IMG/VR virus record: IMGVR_UViG_3300020580_000231
Coordinates: 1-27,611 of that record
Direction: 5' to 3' (one strand)
Origin: a virus
DNA: 27,611 nucleotides
The position numbers and the translations under genes were made by a program. This document shows positions 6,236-13,421 of the stretch, piece by piece. The notes beneath the pieces were generated by a model. That model was not told the origin of the DNA, did not search any database, and worked only from the letters and a program-made list of their open reading frames with translations. Numbering within the stretch: position 1 is the first letter of the stretch; every line of letters starts with the position of its first letter.

Positions 6236-7050
6236 AACTCCTCGCCTTTCTCCCTCCAAATTCCACGGATTTGTTCCCAACACCTTTTAGCCATCACCTT
6301 ACCGATCCCTGGCTTGATCGTCTCCCACTGTTCCACGGATGCATTGGCTAGGTCCAATCCGGTCTGGAACTTATTAGCCACGGCCCCAGACTTGGTCCAT
6401 CCAATTCCAGCCAAGTCAGCCGCCCACTTCCGTACAAGCCCCGCTTTCCCCAGTGTGGCCAATGTCTGAGGCACATGCATAGCTTCATGGCTATGGTGCT
6501 GCTCATAAGGCTTCTGGTAGTGGCTATAGAGGCTTAGGATCTGGGCACAAGTCTCATAATCGGTATTCGTCCTCCTCACTCTCACCCTGGTCATCTGCTC
6601 CAGGGTACAGCAAAAATGATCCAATTCCGTGTACCTAAAGGTCTGAGTACTCCCACACGTAACTGGTACCCATTTACCACCCATCGTATCCCCTAATGGA
6701 TGCGCGTGAGTCACCAGAGCCTCTAGTTCTCCTGCCGGACCACAGCGATGGTGGCCCTCGATTATGAGATAGCATTGGTCGTAGAGGTCGAGCATCTCGG
6801 GGAGCTGGTGGCCAGAGTAGCGGCCAGACCTAATGCTATTCATCATGTCACGAAGGCGCTTGCGCTCGATCCCGATCATGAGGCGTTTAGATGAGGGGCC
6901 TAGGCCGTCGAAGCAGATGTCGCCACCGAGGAGGCGGGAAGAGGTCACGGGAGGGGGTACTTGGCTCTTAGATCTACAGAGGACTTGGGCTAGGTCCTGG
7001 AGGATGGGGATAAGTTCGATGGAGCCTATGCGGTCGTCTACGGTGATCAC
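6232..7050 (-). CDS. ERCC4 (XPF/Mus81-type) nuclease with C-terminal helix-hairpin-helix
   Basis: The catalytic signature GDx(n)ERKx3D is present as D44, E62-R63-K64 and D68 (GIERKRLRDMMNSI), preceded by the usual beta strand start ITVDDRIGS. Family members cut branched or flapped DNA near single/double-strand junctions. A C-terminal HhH region (about residues 190-272, with two helical hairpins including AGIGWTKS and PGIGKVMAKRCWEQIRG) would bind DNA. The length of 272 aa fits phage and archaeal-like single-chain members without a helicase domain. GTG 7050 has AAGGA 8-9 nt upstream. The role is probably processing of replication forks or recombination intermediates. The gene is intact although an HNH gene and a partial duplicate of its own tail follow it. 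Confidence 0.85.
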   Translation of the reverse strand: MITVDDRIGSIELIPILQDLAQVLCRSKSQVPPPVTSSRLLGGDICFDGLGPSSKRLMIGIERKRLRDMMNSIRSGRYSGHQLPEMLDLYDQCYLIIEGHHRCGPAGELEALVTHAHPLGDTMGGKWVPVTCGSTQTFRYTELDHFCCTLEQMTRVRVRRTNTDYETCAQILSLYSHYQKPYEQHHSHEAMHVPQTLATLGKAGLVRKWAADLAGIGWTKSGAVANKFQTGLDLANASVEQWETIKPGIGKVMAKRCWEQIRGIWREKGEEL

Positions 7051-7060
7051 TAGAGGGTCC

Positions 7061-7219
7061 TTAGACTCTGTAATTCACTTTGCCGTAACTACGATTGCAT
7101 TCTGTGCTGCCAGCTTCCCAAAACTCATGTCTCCCGATATCGTCAGTTTCCCCGTCTGGCCACAAACATACCCAGCACCAGTAATCCAAAAATGCACCCC
7201 ACAACTCCTTCGGCTCCAT
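7061..7219 (-). CDS. Small Cys/Trp-rich protein, 52 aa (frame choice uncertain)
   Basis: Three minus-strand frames are open here. I favour this one because the product (MEPKELWGAFLDYWCWVCLW then PDGETDDIGRHEFWEAG) has a CxxC plus later His and Cys residues, like the many zinc-binding microproteins in this operon. Its stop also lies in the ribosome binding region of the ERCC4 gene, 10 nt upstream of that start. The competing frames give a 78-residue protein ending at 7075 and a 39-residue membrane-like peptide starting at 7262 in an ATGA overlap. The last is a reasonable alternative. No strong Shine-Dalgarno supports any of them. Confidence 0.4.
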   Translation of the reverse strand: MEPKELWGAFLDYWCWVCLWPDGETDDIGRHEFWEAGSTECNRSYGKVNYRV

Positions 7220-7258
7220 TTGTCGCTTGAGTGAGAAATAGTCCCTTGTACAGTCTCC

Positions 7259-7534
7259 TCATTTAGTAGGAAGCGGGCTTCCAAAAAGGGGCTGATAGAC
7301 ATACCCAGCACGACGGCTCAACCCATTGCGCCTGATTGTAATGGCCTGCTCGTTGTGGAGCGCCTCAATCTGGGCCGCAACAAATTCCTTAGGTGTACCG
7401 CTGAAGTGTTTTTGTATCTCTCTAAGAGATGCCTGCTCACGGCGTTTCAGGAAAGTCATAATTGCTGCGTGCATTGAAACAGATGCTTTCGAGAAGTCTA
7501 CCCGTCTATTGGCTTGTGCGCGTGATGCGTTCAT
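7259..7534 (-). CDS. Winged-helix-like DNA-binding protein, 91 aa
   Basis: Residues about 22-80 fit a winged helix-turn-helix: an N-terminal helix (MHAAIMTFLKRREQ), the HTH (SLREIQKHFSGTPKEFVAAQ), then IEALHNEQAITIRRNG and a wing ending GYVYQP. The N-terminus is basic. Such small wHTH proteins in phages act as regulators or replication accessory factors. There is no direct clue to the target. A 56-nt gap upstream without clear promoter elements separates it from the preceding gene in the same transcript. Confidence 0.6.
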   Translation of the reverse strand: MNASRAQANRRVDFSKASVSMHAAIMTFLKRREQASLREIQKHFSGTPKEFVAAQIEALHNEQAITIRRNGLSRRAGYVYQPLFGSPLPTK

Positions 7535-7590
7535 GCTTTCACTATGAACTATTGTTTTGAGCTGTGCAATAGACCAGATATACTAGAAAG

Positions 7591-7854
7591 TTACTTAGAC
7601 TCTGGGCTAAGTGTCACTACCTCTACAGGAACCAGCTTCATCTCCCTAATCGACACATGCGCCACCCCTTTGTACTTCTCATCTACCCCCTCTAACACAG
7701 CCTTGGCCCACTTCCTAGCACTCTCTAACGAGCTATCGAAGCTCTGTTGATTAGCAGGGCTAATCGTAATAGTCCCATGCTTATCCTCTCCTTGTTTATC
7801 AGGGACCCCCATGAGGATCGAGTGATACTTACCGGCCTGCCTACCATTCGTCAT
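7591..7854 (-). CDS. Hypothetical protein, 87 aa
   Basis: Not recognised. The sequence alternates a beta-like N-terminal half (YHSILMGVPDKQGEDKHGTI), a central helix (SSLESARKWAKAVLEGVDEK) and a beta-like end (VSIREMKLVPVEVVTL), a compact alpha/beta fold. The ATG at 7854 overlaps the stop of the zinc-ribbon gene upstream (ATGA). No cysteine cluster or membrane segment is visible. Confidence 0.6.
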   Translation of the reverse strand: MTNGRQAGKYHSILMGVPDKQGEDKHGTITISPANQQSFDSSLESARKWAKAVLEGVDEKYKGVAHVSIREMKLVPVEVVTLSPESK

Positions 7855-8018
7855 TCAGTGGCCTCTTTGTTAGTTGTTACACCTATCCCACATTCATTAC
7901 ATATGAAGGCTTCCACAGAAGTAACTTCCGGGAAGGCATTAACCGTAGAACACACTGGGCACTTAGCCTTTAACATCAGATCCTCTACATAGGTGCTGGT
8001 GATCGGCGTCATATCCAT
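7851..8018 (-). CDS. Zinc-ribbon microprotein, 55 aa
   Basis: This short frame is easily missed. It has an unmistakable zinc ribbon made of two CxxC knuckles (CPVC at 20-23 and CNECG at 40-44) separated by 16 residues, with a short helical N-terminus. The ATG at 8018 has AGGAGA 5 nt upstream and overlaps the previous gene's stop. Its own stop overlaps the next ATG (ATGA). Such free zinc ribbons are frequent in phage replication operons and usually bind nucleic acid or a partner protein. The specific role is unknown. Confidence 0.8.
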   Translation of the reverse strand: MDMTPITSTYVEDLMLKAKCPVCSTVNAFPEVTSVEAFICNECGIGVTTNKEATE

Positions 8019-8362
8019 GACTCTCCTATCCGTTCATAGGTCTGTGAACTCTCCCGGCTGTAGATCCTAATCAACGCTAGGTACTTCATCTTGTGATCGA
8101 ATCCTCTGCCCTGCGTCTCCTCTTTAATCAGATGGTCAGCAGTCATCACAGCGCATTCTTTGTTAGAGAAGTGGTAGACCTGGGACTGGTCCCTGATGAT
8201 TATGGAGAAGGGGTGATGAGCTAAGCTGATTGAGCCCCCCTCTCGATTCACAGGACCAGGGCTGATGTGCAGGCGGGGCAGGTGAGAGGGAGTACCTAGG
8301 TAATCCAGGGCATCGGTATCTAGGCCGCCGTTTAGGGCTTTGTTGTAGTGATGCTCGGCCAC
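8009..8362 (-). CDS. Hypothetical protein, 117 aa
   Basis: Not recognised. The protein is rich in His near the N-terminus (residues 4-5 and 27-50) and seems to be a beta-rich alpha/beta fold (FSIIIRDQSQVYHFSNKECAV) ending in a helix. Only one Cys is visible, so it is not a zinc finger of the type encoded next door. It lies inside the tightly overlapping run of small genes between the ATPase and ERCC4 genes, with a 2-nt gap to the gene upstream. Confidence 0.6.
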   Translation of the reverse strand: MAEHHYNKALNGGLDTDALDYLGTPSHLPRLHISPGPVNREGGSISLAHHPFSIIIRDQSQVYHFSNKECAVMTADHLIKEETQGRGFDHKMKYLALIRIYSRESSQTYERIGESWI

Positions 8363-8364
8363 AG

Positions 8365-8565
8365 TTATCGGTCCTCCTTAGGGGTCATCAGTGTAGTGGT
8401 GGTCTTGATCATAGGAGTCCCACATTGATGGGGCATATTGAGCATGGCCATGAAGCTAGGGACCTTGGCCGTGCATAGGGGCAGCTCACTGGAGTTGTAT
8501 GGCAGGGCTACTATGGTCCCGTGTTCGGGGCATAGCCAGATGGCAAAGAATTTTTGATCAGTCAT
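8365..8565 (-). CDS. Small Cys/His protein, probable zinc ribbon, 66 aa
   Basis: Cysteines and histidines are placed as CPEHG (about residues 12-16), a lone Cys near residue 31, and HQCGT (about 46-50), which suggests an irregular zinc-binding fold. A Thr/Lys-rich tail follows. ATG 8565 overlaps the previous stop in ATGACTGA. I cannot assign a family. It belongs to the same group of short metal-binding proteins seen across this operon. Confidence 0.6.
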   Translation of the reverse strand: MTDQKFFAIWLCPEHGTIVALPYNSSELPLCTAKVPSFMAMLNMPHQCGTPMIKTTTTLMTPKEDR

Positions 8566-8746
8566 TAGTGTGTGCCTCTCGTACTTCTATTTCCAATTTG
8601 GTGAATCCAGCGGTAGGCTCATACCTCACATCATAGCCACTGACTTGTTGTGTGTCCGGGAATCCTGGACCGATACCGTCTCTCCAGGTAAGCCGGGTTC
8701 TAATCCAGATTTTGATTGTCTTAGTTGTAGGCATTGTATCAGACAT
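8558..8746 (-). CDS. Hypothetical protein, 62 aa
   Basis: Not recognised. It is a short beta-rich protein with strands around KTIKIWIRTRLTWR and TKLEIEVREAH separated by a Gly/Pro turn region. It overlaps both neighbours by 8 nt, which supports translation in this frame. Confidence 0.55.
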   Translation of the reverse strand: MSDTMPTTKTIKIWIRTRLTWRDGIGPGFPDTQQVSGYDVRYEPTAGFTKLEIEVREAHTND

Positions 8747-8981
8747 TGGGGAACCTCTCCTCTACTACGGCTAGGGCAGCATCGGCTACGTTTAATGCGC
8801 TCTGGGCTAGTTCATCGGCCTCCATGCGGGTTAGAGACTTGACTCGGTCATCATCGCTGGAGAGCAGGGCATTGAGGGCATCAGTGAATAGCCCTAGCCA
8901 TAGGTCGCGTGATTCATTGATGCGGCGCTTGGAGAGCTGACGGGTGTGTGAAAGATTTGGCGCGGTTAACTTCTTTTTCAT
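8739..8981 (-). CDS. Hypothetical helical protein, 80 aa
   Basis: Not recognised. The protein is basic at its start (MKKKLTAPN) and mostly helical. The C-terminal part (MEADELAQSALNVADAALAV) looks like a helical hairpin. ATG 8981 sits in an ATGA overlap with the ATPase stop and is preferred over the in-frame ATG at 8996 inside that gene. Direct coupling to the RecA-like ATPase suggests a partner in recombination or annealing, but there is no motif evidence. Confidence 0.6.
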   Translation of the reverse strand: MKKKLTAPNLSHTRQLSKRRINESRDLWLGLFTDALNALLSSDDDRVKSLTRMEADELAQSALNVADAALAVVEERFPNV

Positions 8982-9817
8982 AATCTTATACCCCAATACT
9001 CAGGATCATTGCCCTCGTCTGTAAAACCCATCAGCTTAGCCCGGTCTGGATACTCTGGATCGGCAAAGATATGCATAGCCAGAGCAGAGAACGAGCAATC
9101 ATCCCCCGTCATAGTTATCCCAGAGAACTCAGGTCCAAACCGCGTGGCCTCGGTACTGAGGGTGGTGATGCCGAATCCCTCTTTACCTGTGAAGGTGTGG
9201 CCTAGGCTCAGATCCACCAGGAAGTCCAGCCCACTAAATCCAGCCGCATACATCGCTTTTCCATCCCATTTGTCATCCACATAGGCTTTCTTGTGCTTCT
9301 GAATGTAGATCGTATTCAAATCAGGCCTGCCGTAATAAACCTCATCCACTAATCCCCCAAACTCGGCATTGACCCCTCCGTACTGAAATTTGTTATTCTG
9401 CTTGAGCTTCCCGAACTCAGCTAGTTGGATCAGGTCCCAGCAATCGCTAATTGTGTCGATCACAAGGGTCCTAATTGACCTGGTGGCCATGATGGCCCGG
9501 ATAGCTGATCTGTAGTCTTGCCAGAGCTTTTTAGCTGTGGCTTGGTCCTCGCGTTTGGAGTGATCCAGATACTTGGGGAGGATGGTGCGGCCCATCATCG
9601 TGCCTCTATCTACTACTTGCCGGGTACCTGGATCTAAGCTGATGACTGCTACGGGATCGGGAGGAGTGATCAAGGCCCAGTGCGTCTTTCCTCGCTTAGT
9701 GCTTCCTCCTGTGGCTACACTGATCCTGGGGGGCTTGGTGGGTTTGGGACTAGGTTGTGTGAATCCAGCGTCTTTGAGGGACTTTAGGTCGGCGGCTGGA
9801 ACTGCTACTGTACCCAT
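8978..9817 (-). CDS. RecA-like AAA ATPase, Sak4-type phage recombination protein
   Basis: Walker A is GGSTKRGKTHW (residues 37-47; K44, T45) and Walker B is RTLVIDTI (D121). The arrangement and length (279 aa) match the single-domain RecA/Rad51-like phage ATPases known as Sak4, which help load or anneal single-stranded DNA, often with a phage SSB. A basic Pro-rich stretch (SPKPTKPPR) precedes the core. The gene has one of the best ribosome binding sites in the window (AAGGAGG, 5 nt before ATG) and lies in the same operon as the helicase and a candidate SSB. DnaB-type or DNA-packaging ATPase activity is unlikely given the size. Confidence 0.75.
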   Translation of the reverse strand: MGTVAVPAADLKSLKDAGFTQPSPKPTKPPRISVATGGSTKRGKTHWALITPPDPVAVISLDPGTRQVVDRGTMMGRTILPKYLDHSKREDQATAKKLWQDYRSAIRAIMATRSIRTLVIDTISDCWDLIQLAEFGKLKQNNKFQYGGVNAEFGGLVDEVYYGRPDLNTIYIQKHKKAYVDDKWDGKAMYAAGFSGLDFLVDLSLGHTFTGKEGFGITTLSTEATRFGPEFSGITMTGDDCSFSALAMHIFADPEYPDRAKLMGFTDEGNDPEYWGIRL

Positions 9818-10011
9818 TCGGCCTCCTTATGCTTGATCTTCTCGATGCTATGATGCCCACTGCAATTCCCCTTACGATCAACCGTTGTGAAGCCACAGCC
9901 CTCACAAATCACCGGCCAGCCCACTCCGTCCTCCAATGGGCCATAATCCGGGTAGTCGCTCCCCGGCTCGAATCCCATCTCCTCTTTGCACTGGTTACAG
10001 AAGTCAGCCAT
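9805..10011 (-). CDS. Zinc-binding microprotein, 68 aa
   Basis: Two Cys pairs (CNQC at 5-8 and CEGCG at 36-40) form a probable zinc ribbon. A further Cys and His cluster (NCSGHHS, about 49-55) could add ligands. The middle is acidic. The start overlaps the previous stop (ATGGCTGA) and the end overlaps the ATPase gene by 13 nt. The function is not known. Such ribbons often mediate protein or DNA contacts in replication complexes. Confidence 0.65.
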   Translation of the reverse strand: MADFCNQCKEEMGFEPGSDYPDYGPLEDGVGWPVICEGCGFTTVDRKGNCSGHHSIEKIKHKEAEWVQ

Positions 10012-10219
10012 TCACAGTACTCCTCTCCATATCCCAATCAGCCTTACCATCCAATTTCCTGCTATGCACTGAGAAGGTCTGGATGATGATCTGGGCCAGG
10101 GAATCGATAGTCCTGCTCCTTCTCCCGCCTGGGCAGGCTAACCGGGGGTGGGAGGTGTCCTCGGTCATCATGCGATGGGCACAGATGTAGGCGGCACGTT
10201 CTAGCTGAGTGGCGTTCAT
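10004..10219 (-). CDS. Hypothetical protein, 71 aa
   Basis: Not recognised. The N-terminal helix (NATQLERAAYICAHRM) and a basic CPGGRRSRTIDSLAQIII segment are the only visible features. ATG 10219 in an ATGA overlap is chosen over the in-frame codon at 10240. The gene is part of the continuous minus-strand chain between the coiled-coil gene and the zinc protein. Confidence 0.6.
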   Translation of the reverse strand: MNATQLERAAYICAHRMMTEDTSHPRLACPGGRRSRTIDSLAQIIIQTFSVHSRKLDGKADWDMERSTVNG

Positions 10220-10596
10220 CGTGTGAACCTCCACAACCACCCTCTCACCATCACGCTCATTCTGCTCCTCTCGATCCCCAGATAATGAATCACCACGTCC
10301 CCAATCGACCTCATATTATTGTGCCTGCCCAGGGCGATCTCCCGAGCGTACTGCTCCCGGACAAACACAGTGATCTCATTCAATTCATCCCGTCTCTGCT
10401 CATTCTCCTCCCGGATCTTCTTGATCTCCTCTACCTCTGAATCCAACAAGCTCCTACCTTTTCTCAATTGCTGGTTATCTGCTCTTAGGGCCTGGAGTTC
10501 CTTAGTCAGCTCCCCGTATGCAGTGAGGGTGACCCACTCTCTCTCATGGCCTTCTGGGTCAGTGAAGCGTTGTACATCCAATTCAATATTGGGCAC
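10216..10596 (-). CDS. Coiled-coil protein, about 126 aa
   Basis: Residues about 32-85 form a long heptad-like coiled coil (ELTKELQALRADNQQLRKG, then EVEEIKKIREENEQRRDELN), followed by a helical basic C-terminus. The frame can extend to a TTG at 10629. GTG 10596 is chosen because GGAG lies 10 nt upstream and the longer version has no ribosome binding site. The coiled coil implies oligomerisation or scaffolding. I cannot assign a family. The ribosome binding region overlaps one exact copy of the 13-mer repeat. Confidence 0.6.
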   Translation of the reverse strand: MPNIELDVQRFTDPEGHEREWVTLTAYGELTKELQALRADNQQLRKGRSLLDSEVEEIKKIREENEQRRDELNEITVFVREQYAREIALGRHNNMRSIGDVVIHYLGIERSRMSVMVRGWLWRFTR

Positions 10597-10604
10597 TTTT
10601 ACTA

Positions 10605-10617
10605 TTCTCCTGCCGAA
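10605..10617 (-). repeat. 13-mer TTCGGCAGGAGAA, exact copy 2
   Basis: On the minus strand this copy supplies the GGAG ribosome binding sequence in front of the coiled-coil gene at 10596. Confidence 0.6.
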
Positions 10618-10644
10618 ATTTAGGGACAAAAAATTAGAAGGCCT

Positions 10645-10671
10645 GAGGAGGTGTCCCTATAACACCCCCTC
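10645..10671 (-). terminator. Possible leaky terminator or attenuator hairpin after the SSB-like gene
   Basis: A 10-bp stem with one mismatch (arms 10645-10654 and 10662-10671, loop 7 nt) lies in the 124-nt gap after the SSB-like gene. On the minus strand six T follow, but only after 11 further bases, so it is a poor intrinsic terminator. It may adjust expression of the downstream part of the operon. No other gene is visible in 10597-10720. Confidence 0.35.
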
Positions 10672-10720
10672 TGCCCTCATCTATCTCCAGAGGAAACAGG
10701 TATAACCTTGGAGGCAGAAT

Positions 10721-11608
10721 CTAAGATTGAGTCAGGGTGTCTCCGTTGACCTCCCAGCCTAAGTCGTGCTCCATAGATTGGTCAATGAGGAAGTCCCCGG
10801 TAATGGATTGGGCTCCCGATTGGCATTCGTTAGAGGGTTTACCATCAGCTTTGAGGGCACGGAATACAGACTTTTTGAGGTCGGCGATGGTGATGGACCC
10901 GGCTGAGTCTTTGAGGATGTCCTGGATGTGTTTGAGGACATCAGAGGAAGCGGAGTTGCCGTTAGTGGCGGCTTTAACGGCAGCAGTGGCAGTGGCAGCG
11001 GGAGCAGCGGCGTTGGCTTTAGGAGCAGCACTGGTCCCAGCCCCTTTCTTAGCTCCCTTTTTGGCTTCTCCGGGGAGAGCGATGATCTTGAGGCAGGTGT
11101 AGAACTTCTTGTCATAGCCCTTGGCGTTCTTCTCTTCCAAACCTTCACGCTTGGGCTGGGGGATCTGACGGACGGTTAGCTCTAACCCGGCTAAGGCTCT
11201 CAGGCCATCGGGGCCGTTGAGGGAGAGGGTCATTCCTGCGTCACGCATAGCTTTGAAAACGTGAGCCCAGTTGGAGTTTACATAGAGGCTCTTTTTGGTC
11301 CCTGTGGGCTTTAGAGCCCCGCCGTCATTCACGATTGCAAAGTCGGCCATCTTAGCTCCTGTGGTCCATTCGATGGTGAAGTCCTTGCCTTCGTTGGAGC
11401 CATCGATGGGGGAGACTTGGGCCTGGACCGCGATGGAGGCGTCGTTTTTCATGGTCCCCGCATAATCGAACATCGCATAACCGATGGAATTGATTTTTAC
11501 GTCGGCTTGCTCGGGGCCAAAAGAGGCTGTAGCGAAGTCCTCTAGGTCATTAGATACTGTACCGATGTCTTGATCGTCAGTCTGGGAGGTTGCGTTGGAG
11601 ATTGCCAT
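10721..11608 (-). CDS. Candidate phage ssDNA-binding or annealing-associated protein, 295 aa
   Basis: No family is certain. Residues about 1-190 look like a beta-rich globular domain (GYAMFDYAGTMKNDASIAVQ, DFTIEWTTGAKM, AGLELTVRQIP and a late FYTCLKIIALPGEAKK). Next comes a low-complexity Ala/Lys/Thr linker (about 190-225) and a C-terminal helical, winged-helix-like domain (SITIADLKKSVFRALK onward). Globular core plus flexible linker, and a location between the helicase and the Sak4-like ATPase, are what phage SSBs often show, so that role is inferred. A structural prediction would decide. The ATG follows the helicase stop by 5 nt. Confidence 0.6.
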   Translation of the reverse strand: MAISNATSQTDDQDIGTVSNDLEDFATASFGPEQADVKINSIGYAMFDYAGTMKNDASIAVQAQVSPIDGSNEGKDFTIEWTTGAKMADFAIVNDGGALKPTGTKKSLYVNSNWAHVFKAMRDAGMTLSLNGPDGLRALAGLELTVRQIPQPKREGLEEKNAKGYDKKFYTCLKIIALPGEAKKGAKKGAGTSAAPKANAAAPAATATAAVKAATNGNSASSDVLKHIQDILKDSAGSITIADLKKSVFRALKADGKPSNECQSGAQSITGDFLIDQSMEHDLGWEVNGDTLTQS

Positions 11609-11613
11609 TAGAT

Positions 11614-13263
11614 TTAACTGTTGGTCCTTTCGATTGAGATTACGTTACTGGTGCTTGGGTTAGAGGGTAGAGAGGTGGCAACCACTCTGGGTAGAGGGGC
11701 TGGCGGTTCCGGGATGCGGCCACGGATCGGAGTGATGAGGCGATGGAACCAAAAAGGGAAAAGGTGCTTAAACTGCCTTATGACCCATCTGAAGTGATCA
11801 TCGGGTATAGCGGTTTCAGATTGATCGGTCTCAGCCCGCATTGTTCGGCCATGGGCTTGGACAATGGTTTGAGCTGTGATGTAAGGGGCGTATTCTGGGT
11901 CCTTCTCTTGGCGGGCAGTAATGAGTTTGCCACGAGTATCCAGAAAGGGTACTTTAGCAAGTATGTTATATTCTCCTGCCGAAAATGCAAAGTCGTAGCC
12001 TGTGGTGATAGCGGGGGAGACGAGGGTAGCAGGGGGATCAGCCTTTTTAAACTGCTCTACTTTCTGGGCTGTCTCTCGGCCTGATTGGGGGGTGATGAAG
12101 GTATGGCCGAATTCCGATATATCCGAAATTTGTCTGGCTCGGTCATAGGACACAGAATGGATGATGCCCTTGCGATCCTGCCTGGTCCTCAGAAAGTTAT
12201 CTATCCTAGCCATGTATTGAGCGAACATGTGGGGAGGGGTTTTGTGATCTAAGCGGAGGAGGGGTTGGCCTTCCCAGTAGTAGACGGGGGAACGGCGGGC
12301 AGGGAAGGAGGAATGGTATTCGTAGAAGTCGATTTGGTCATCGGGGATGCCTAAGAGGGAGATGGTTTTTTTGACCATCGTGGCGGAGATGAGGATGATC
12401 TTGGGGATTTGCATGAAGAGGATTTTTTGGGCATATTGGTGAGCCCAGATGGGTTCGAGTTTGTAGCCGTCACCTGTGCGTTCTACGATCCATTCTAGGT
12501 CTCCTTCGCTGGCTAGGATGGAGATGCATTTGTGGCTGATCTTGGTCCAGAAGCGGTGGTCGGCGGCTGTGGATGGGTGGACGTGGCCTTTGTCGGAGAT
12601 GTCGGCCTCAGCCTGGAGCTTGATATCTTCTAAGATCTGTATGGCTTTCTTGCCTACATCCTTGGCCCAGGCCCACCAGGACGAGATTGGAGCCTCTCCT
12701 TGCGGAAATCTGATTTGTATCTTTTGAGCCTCGGCATACGAAACAGTTACGGCCATTGCTGAACAGATCTCATCTGGAACATCATGACATTCATCGCATA
12801 CCAATAAATCGAACTCACCCATCCCCCGGCCATAAAGATTGGATAGCATGAAGTACGAATAATTAGACACCACGAGAGAGGACTCGATCATCCTGTCCCT
12901 AGCCTTCTCGTAAGAATTGCAATTACGCCGGCAGGTGTACTGACCCTCTTCACAAGTCTCAGATCCTTTGCCAGAACATGGGTAGTTATTCCGGCCTCGC
13001 ATGTCACATAGGCCGATAGAGTGAAATTCGTCTTGGTACTGGTCCTGTAGCCCTTTCGTAGATGTTAGGAAACAGGTACGCTTAGCCATCAGCATCGCTG
13101 TTCCCACAGCTAATCCACCTTTGCCCTCGCCTGTAGGCATGGAATGGGCCATGAAGCGCTTGGTGGAGGTTAGGCCACGGTCAAGAGCTAGGAGTTGGCC
13201 GGGACGCCAGGAACGGAACTTGGCGGGGAGCCCGATGTCTTGGGGGGAGAGGCCGGGGATCAC
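11614..13263 (-). CDS. DinG/XPD-like superfamily 2 DNA helicase
   Basis: The motifs appear in family order: Walker A region MPTGEGKGG (42-50), motif Ia (FLTSTKGLQDQY), five cysteines between 86 and 115 (C86, C96, C104, C111, C115) in the place of the XPD/DinG 4Fe-4S domain, the DECH box at 157-160, and motif VI QAHGRTMRAETD near the C-terminus. These enzymes unwind DNA 5' to 3'. The length (549 aa) suits a phage version. The residue after the Walker A lysine is Gly instead of the usual Thr/Ser, which is odd. GTG 13263 overlaps the previous stop (GTGA). It probably drives replication or recombination with the SSB-like protein and ATPase downstream. Confidence 0.85.
   Translation of the reverse strand: MIPGLSPQDIGLPAKFRSWRPGQLLALDRGLTSTKRFMAHSMPTGEGKGGLAVGTAMLMAKRTCFLTSTKGLQDQYQDEFHSIGLCDMRGRNNYPCSGKGSETCEEGQYTCRRNCNSYEKARDRMIESSLVVSNYSYFMLSNLYGRGMGEFDLLVCDECHDVPDEICSAMAVTVSYAEAQKIQIRFPQGEAPISSWWAWAKDVGKKAIQILEDIKLQAEADISDKGHVHPSTAADHRFWTKISHKCISILASEGDLEWIVERTGDGYKLEPIWAHQYAQKILFMQIPKIILISATMVKKTISLLGIPDDQIDFYEYHSSFPARRSPVYYWEGQPLLRLDHKTPPHMFAQYMARIDNFLRTRQDRKGIIHSVSYDRARQISDISEFGHTFITPQSGRETAQKVEQFKKADPPATLVSPAITTGYDFAFSAGEYNILAKVPFLDTRGKLITARQEKDPEYAPYITAQTIVQAHGRTMRAETDQSETAIPDDHFRWVIRQFKHLFPFWFHRLITPIRGRIPEPPAPLPRVVATSLPSNPSTSNVISIERTNS
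11971..11983 (-). repeat. 13-mer TTCGGCAGGAGAA, exact copy 3
   Basis: This copy lies inside the helicase gene, read as Ser-Ala-Gly-Glu in a different frame from copies 2 and 4. Confidence 0.6.
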
Positions 13264-13421
13264 TCGGTAACCTCCTCCTCCTCAGAATGACCTGCCAGCA
13301 CACTTCTCTCAATATCCTTGGCGTATCTTCTCAATTCTTTTGCATACCCACCACTCACGTCGTCCTGGGGTATGCACTTTTCCAGGTAATCAGCGATCAT
13401 GCGTAATCGATTGGGAGTCAT
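13260..13421 (-). CDS. Small helical protein, 53 aa
   Basis: A short frame starts in a TGATG overlap with the RHH-like gene and ends in a GTGA overlap with the helicase gene, so coupling on both sides supports it. The product is a charged helical protein (MTPNRLRMIADYLEKCIPQD, then YAKELRRYAKDIERSVLA) ending in a Glu run. It has no recognised domain. It could be an accessory subunit for the helicase encoded next. Confidence 0.7.
   Translation of the reverse strand: MTPNRLRMIADYLEKCIPQDDVSGGYAKELRRYAKDIERSVLAGHSEEEEVTE

Noticed and set aside
7075-7311. 78-residue minus frame in front of the ERCC4 gene
   Set aside because: It starts inside the winged-helix gene without a binding site. The alternative frame 7061-7219 gives a more protein-like Cys/Trp pattern and better spacing, though the choice is not certain.
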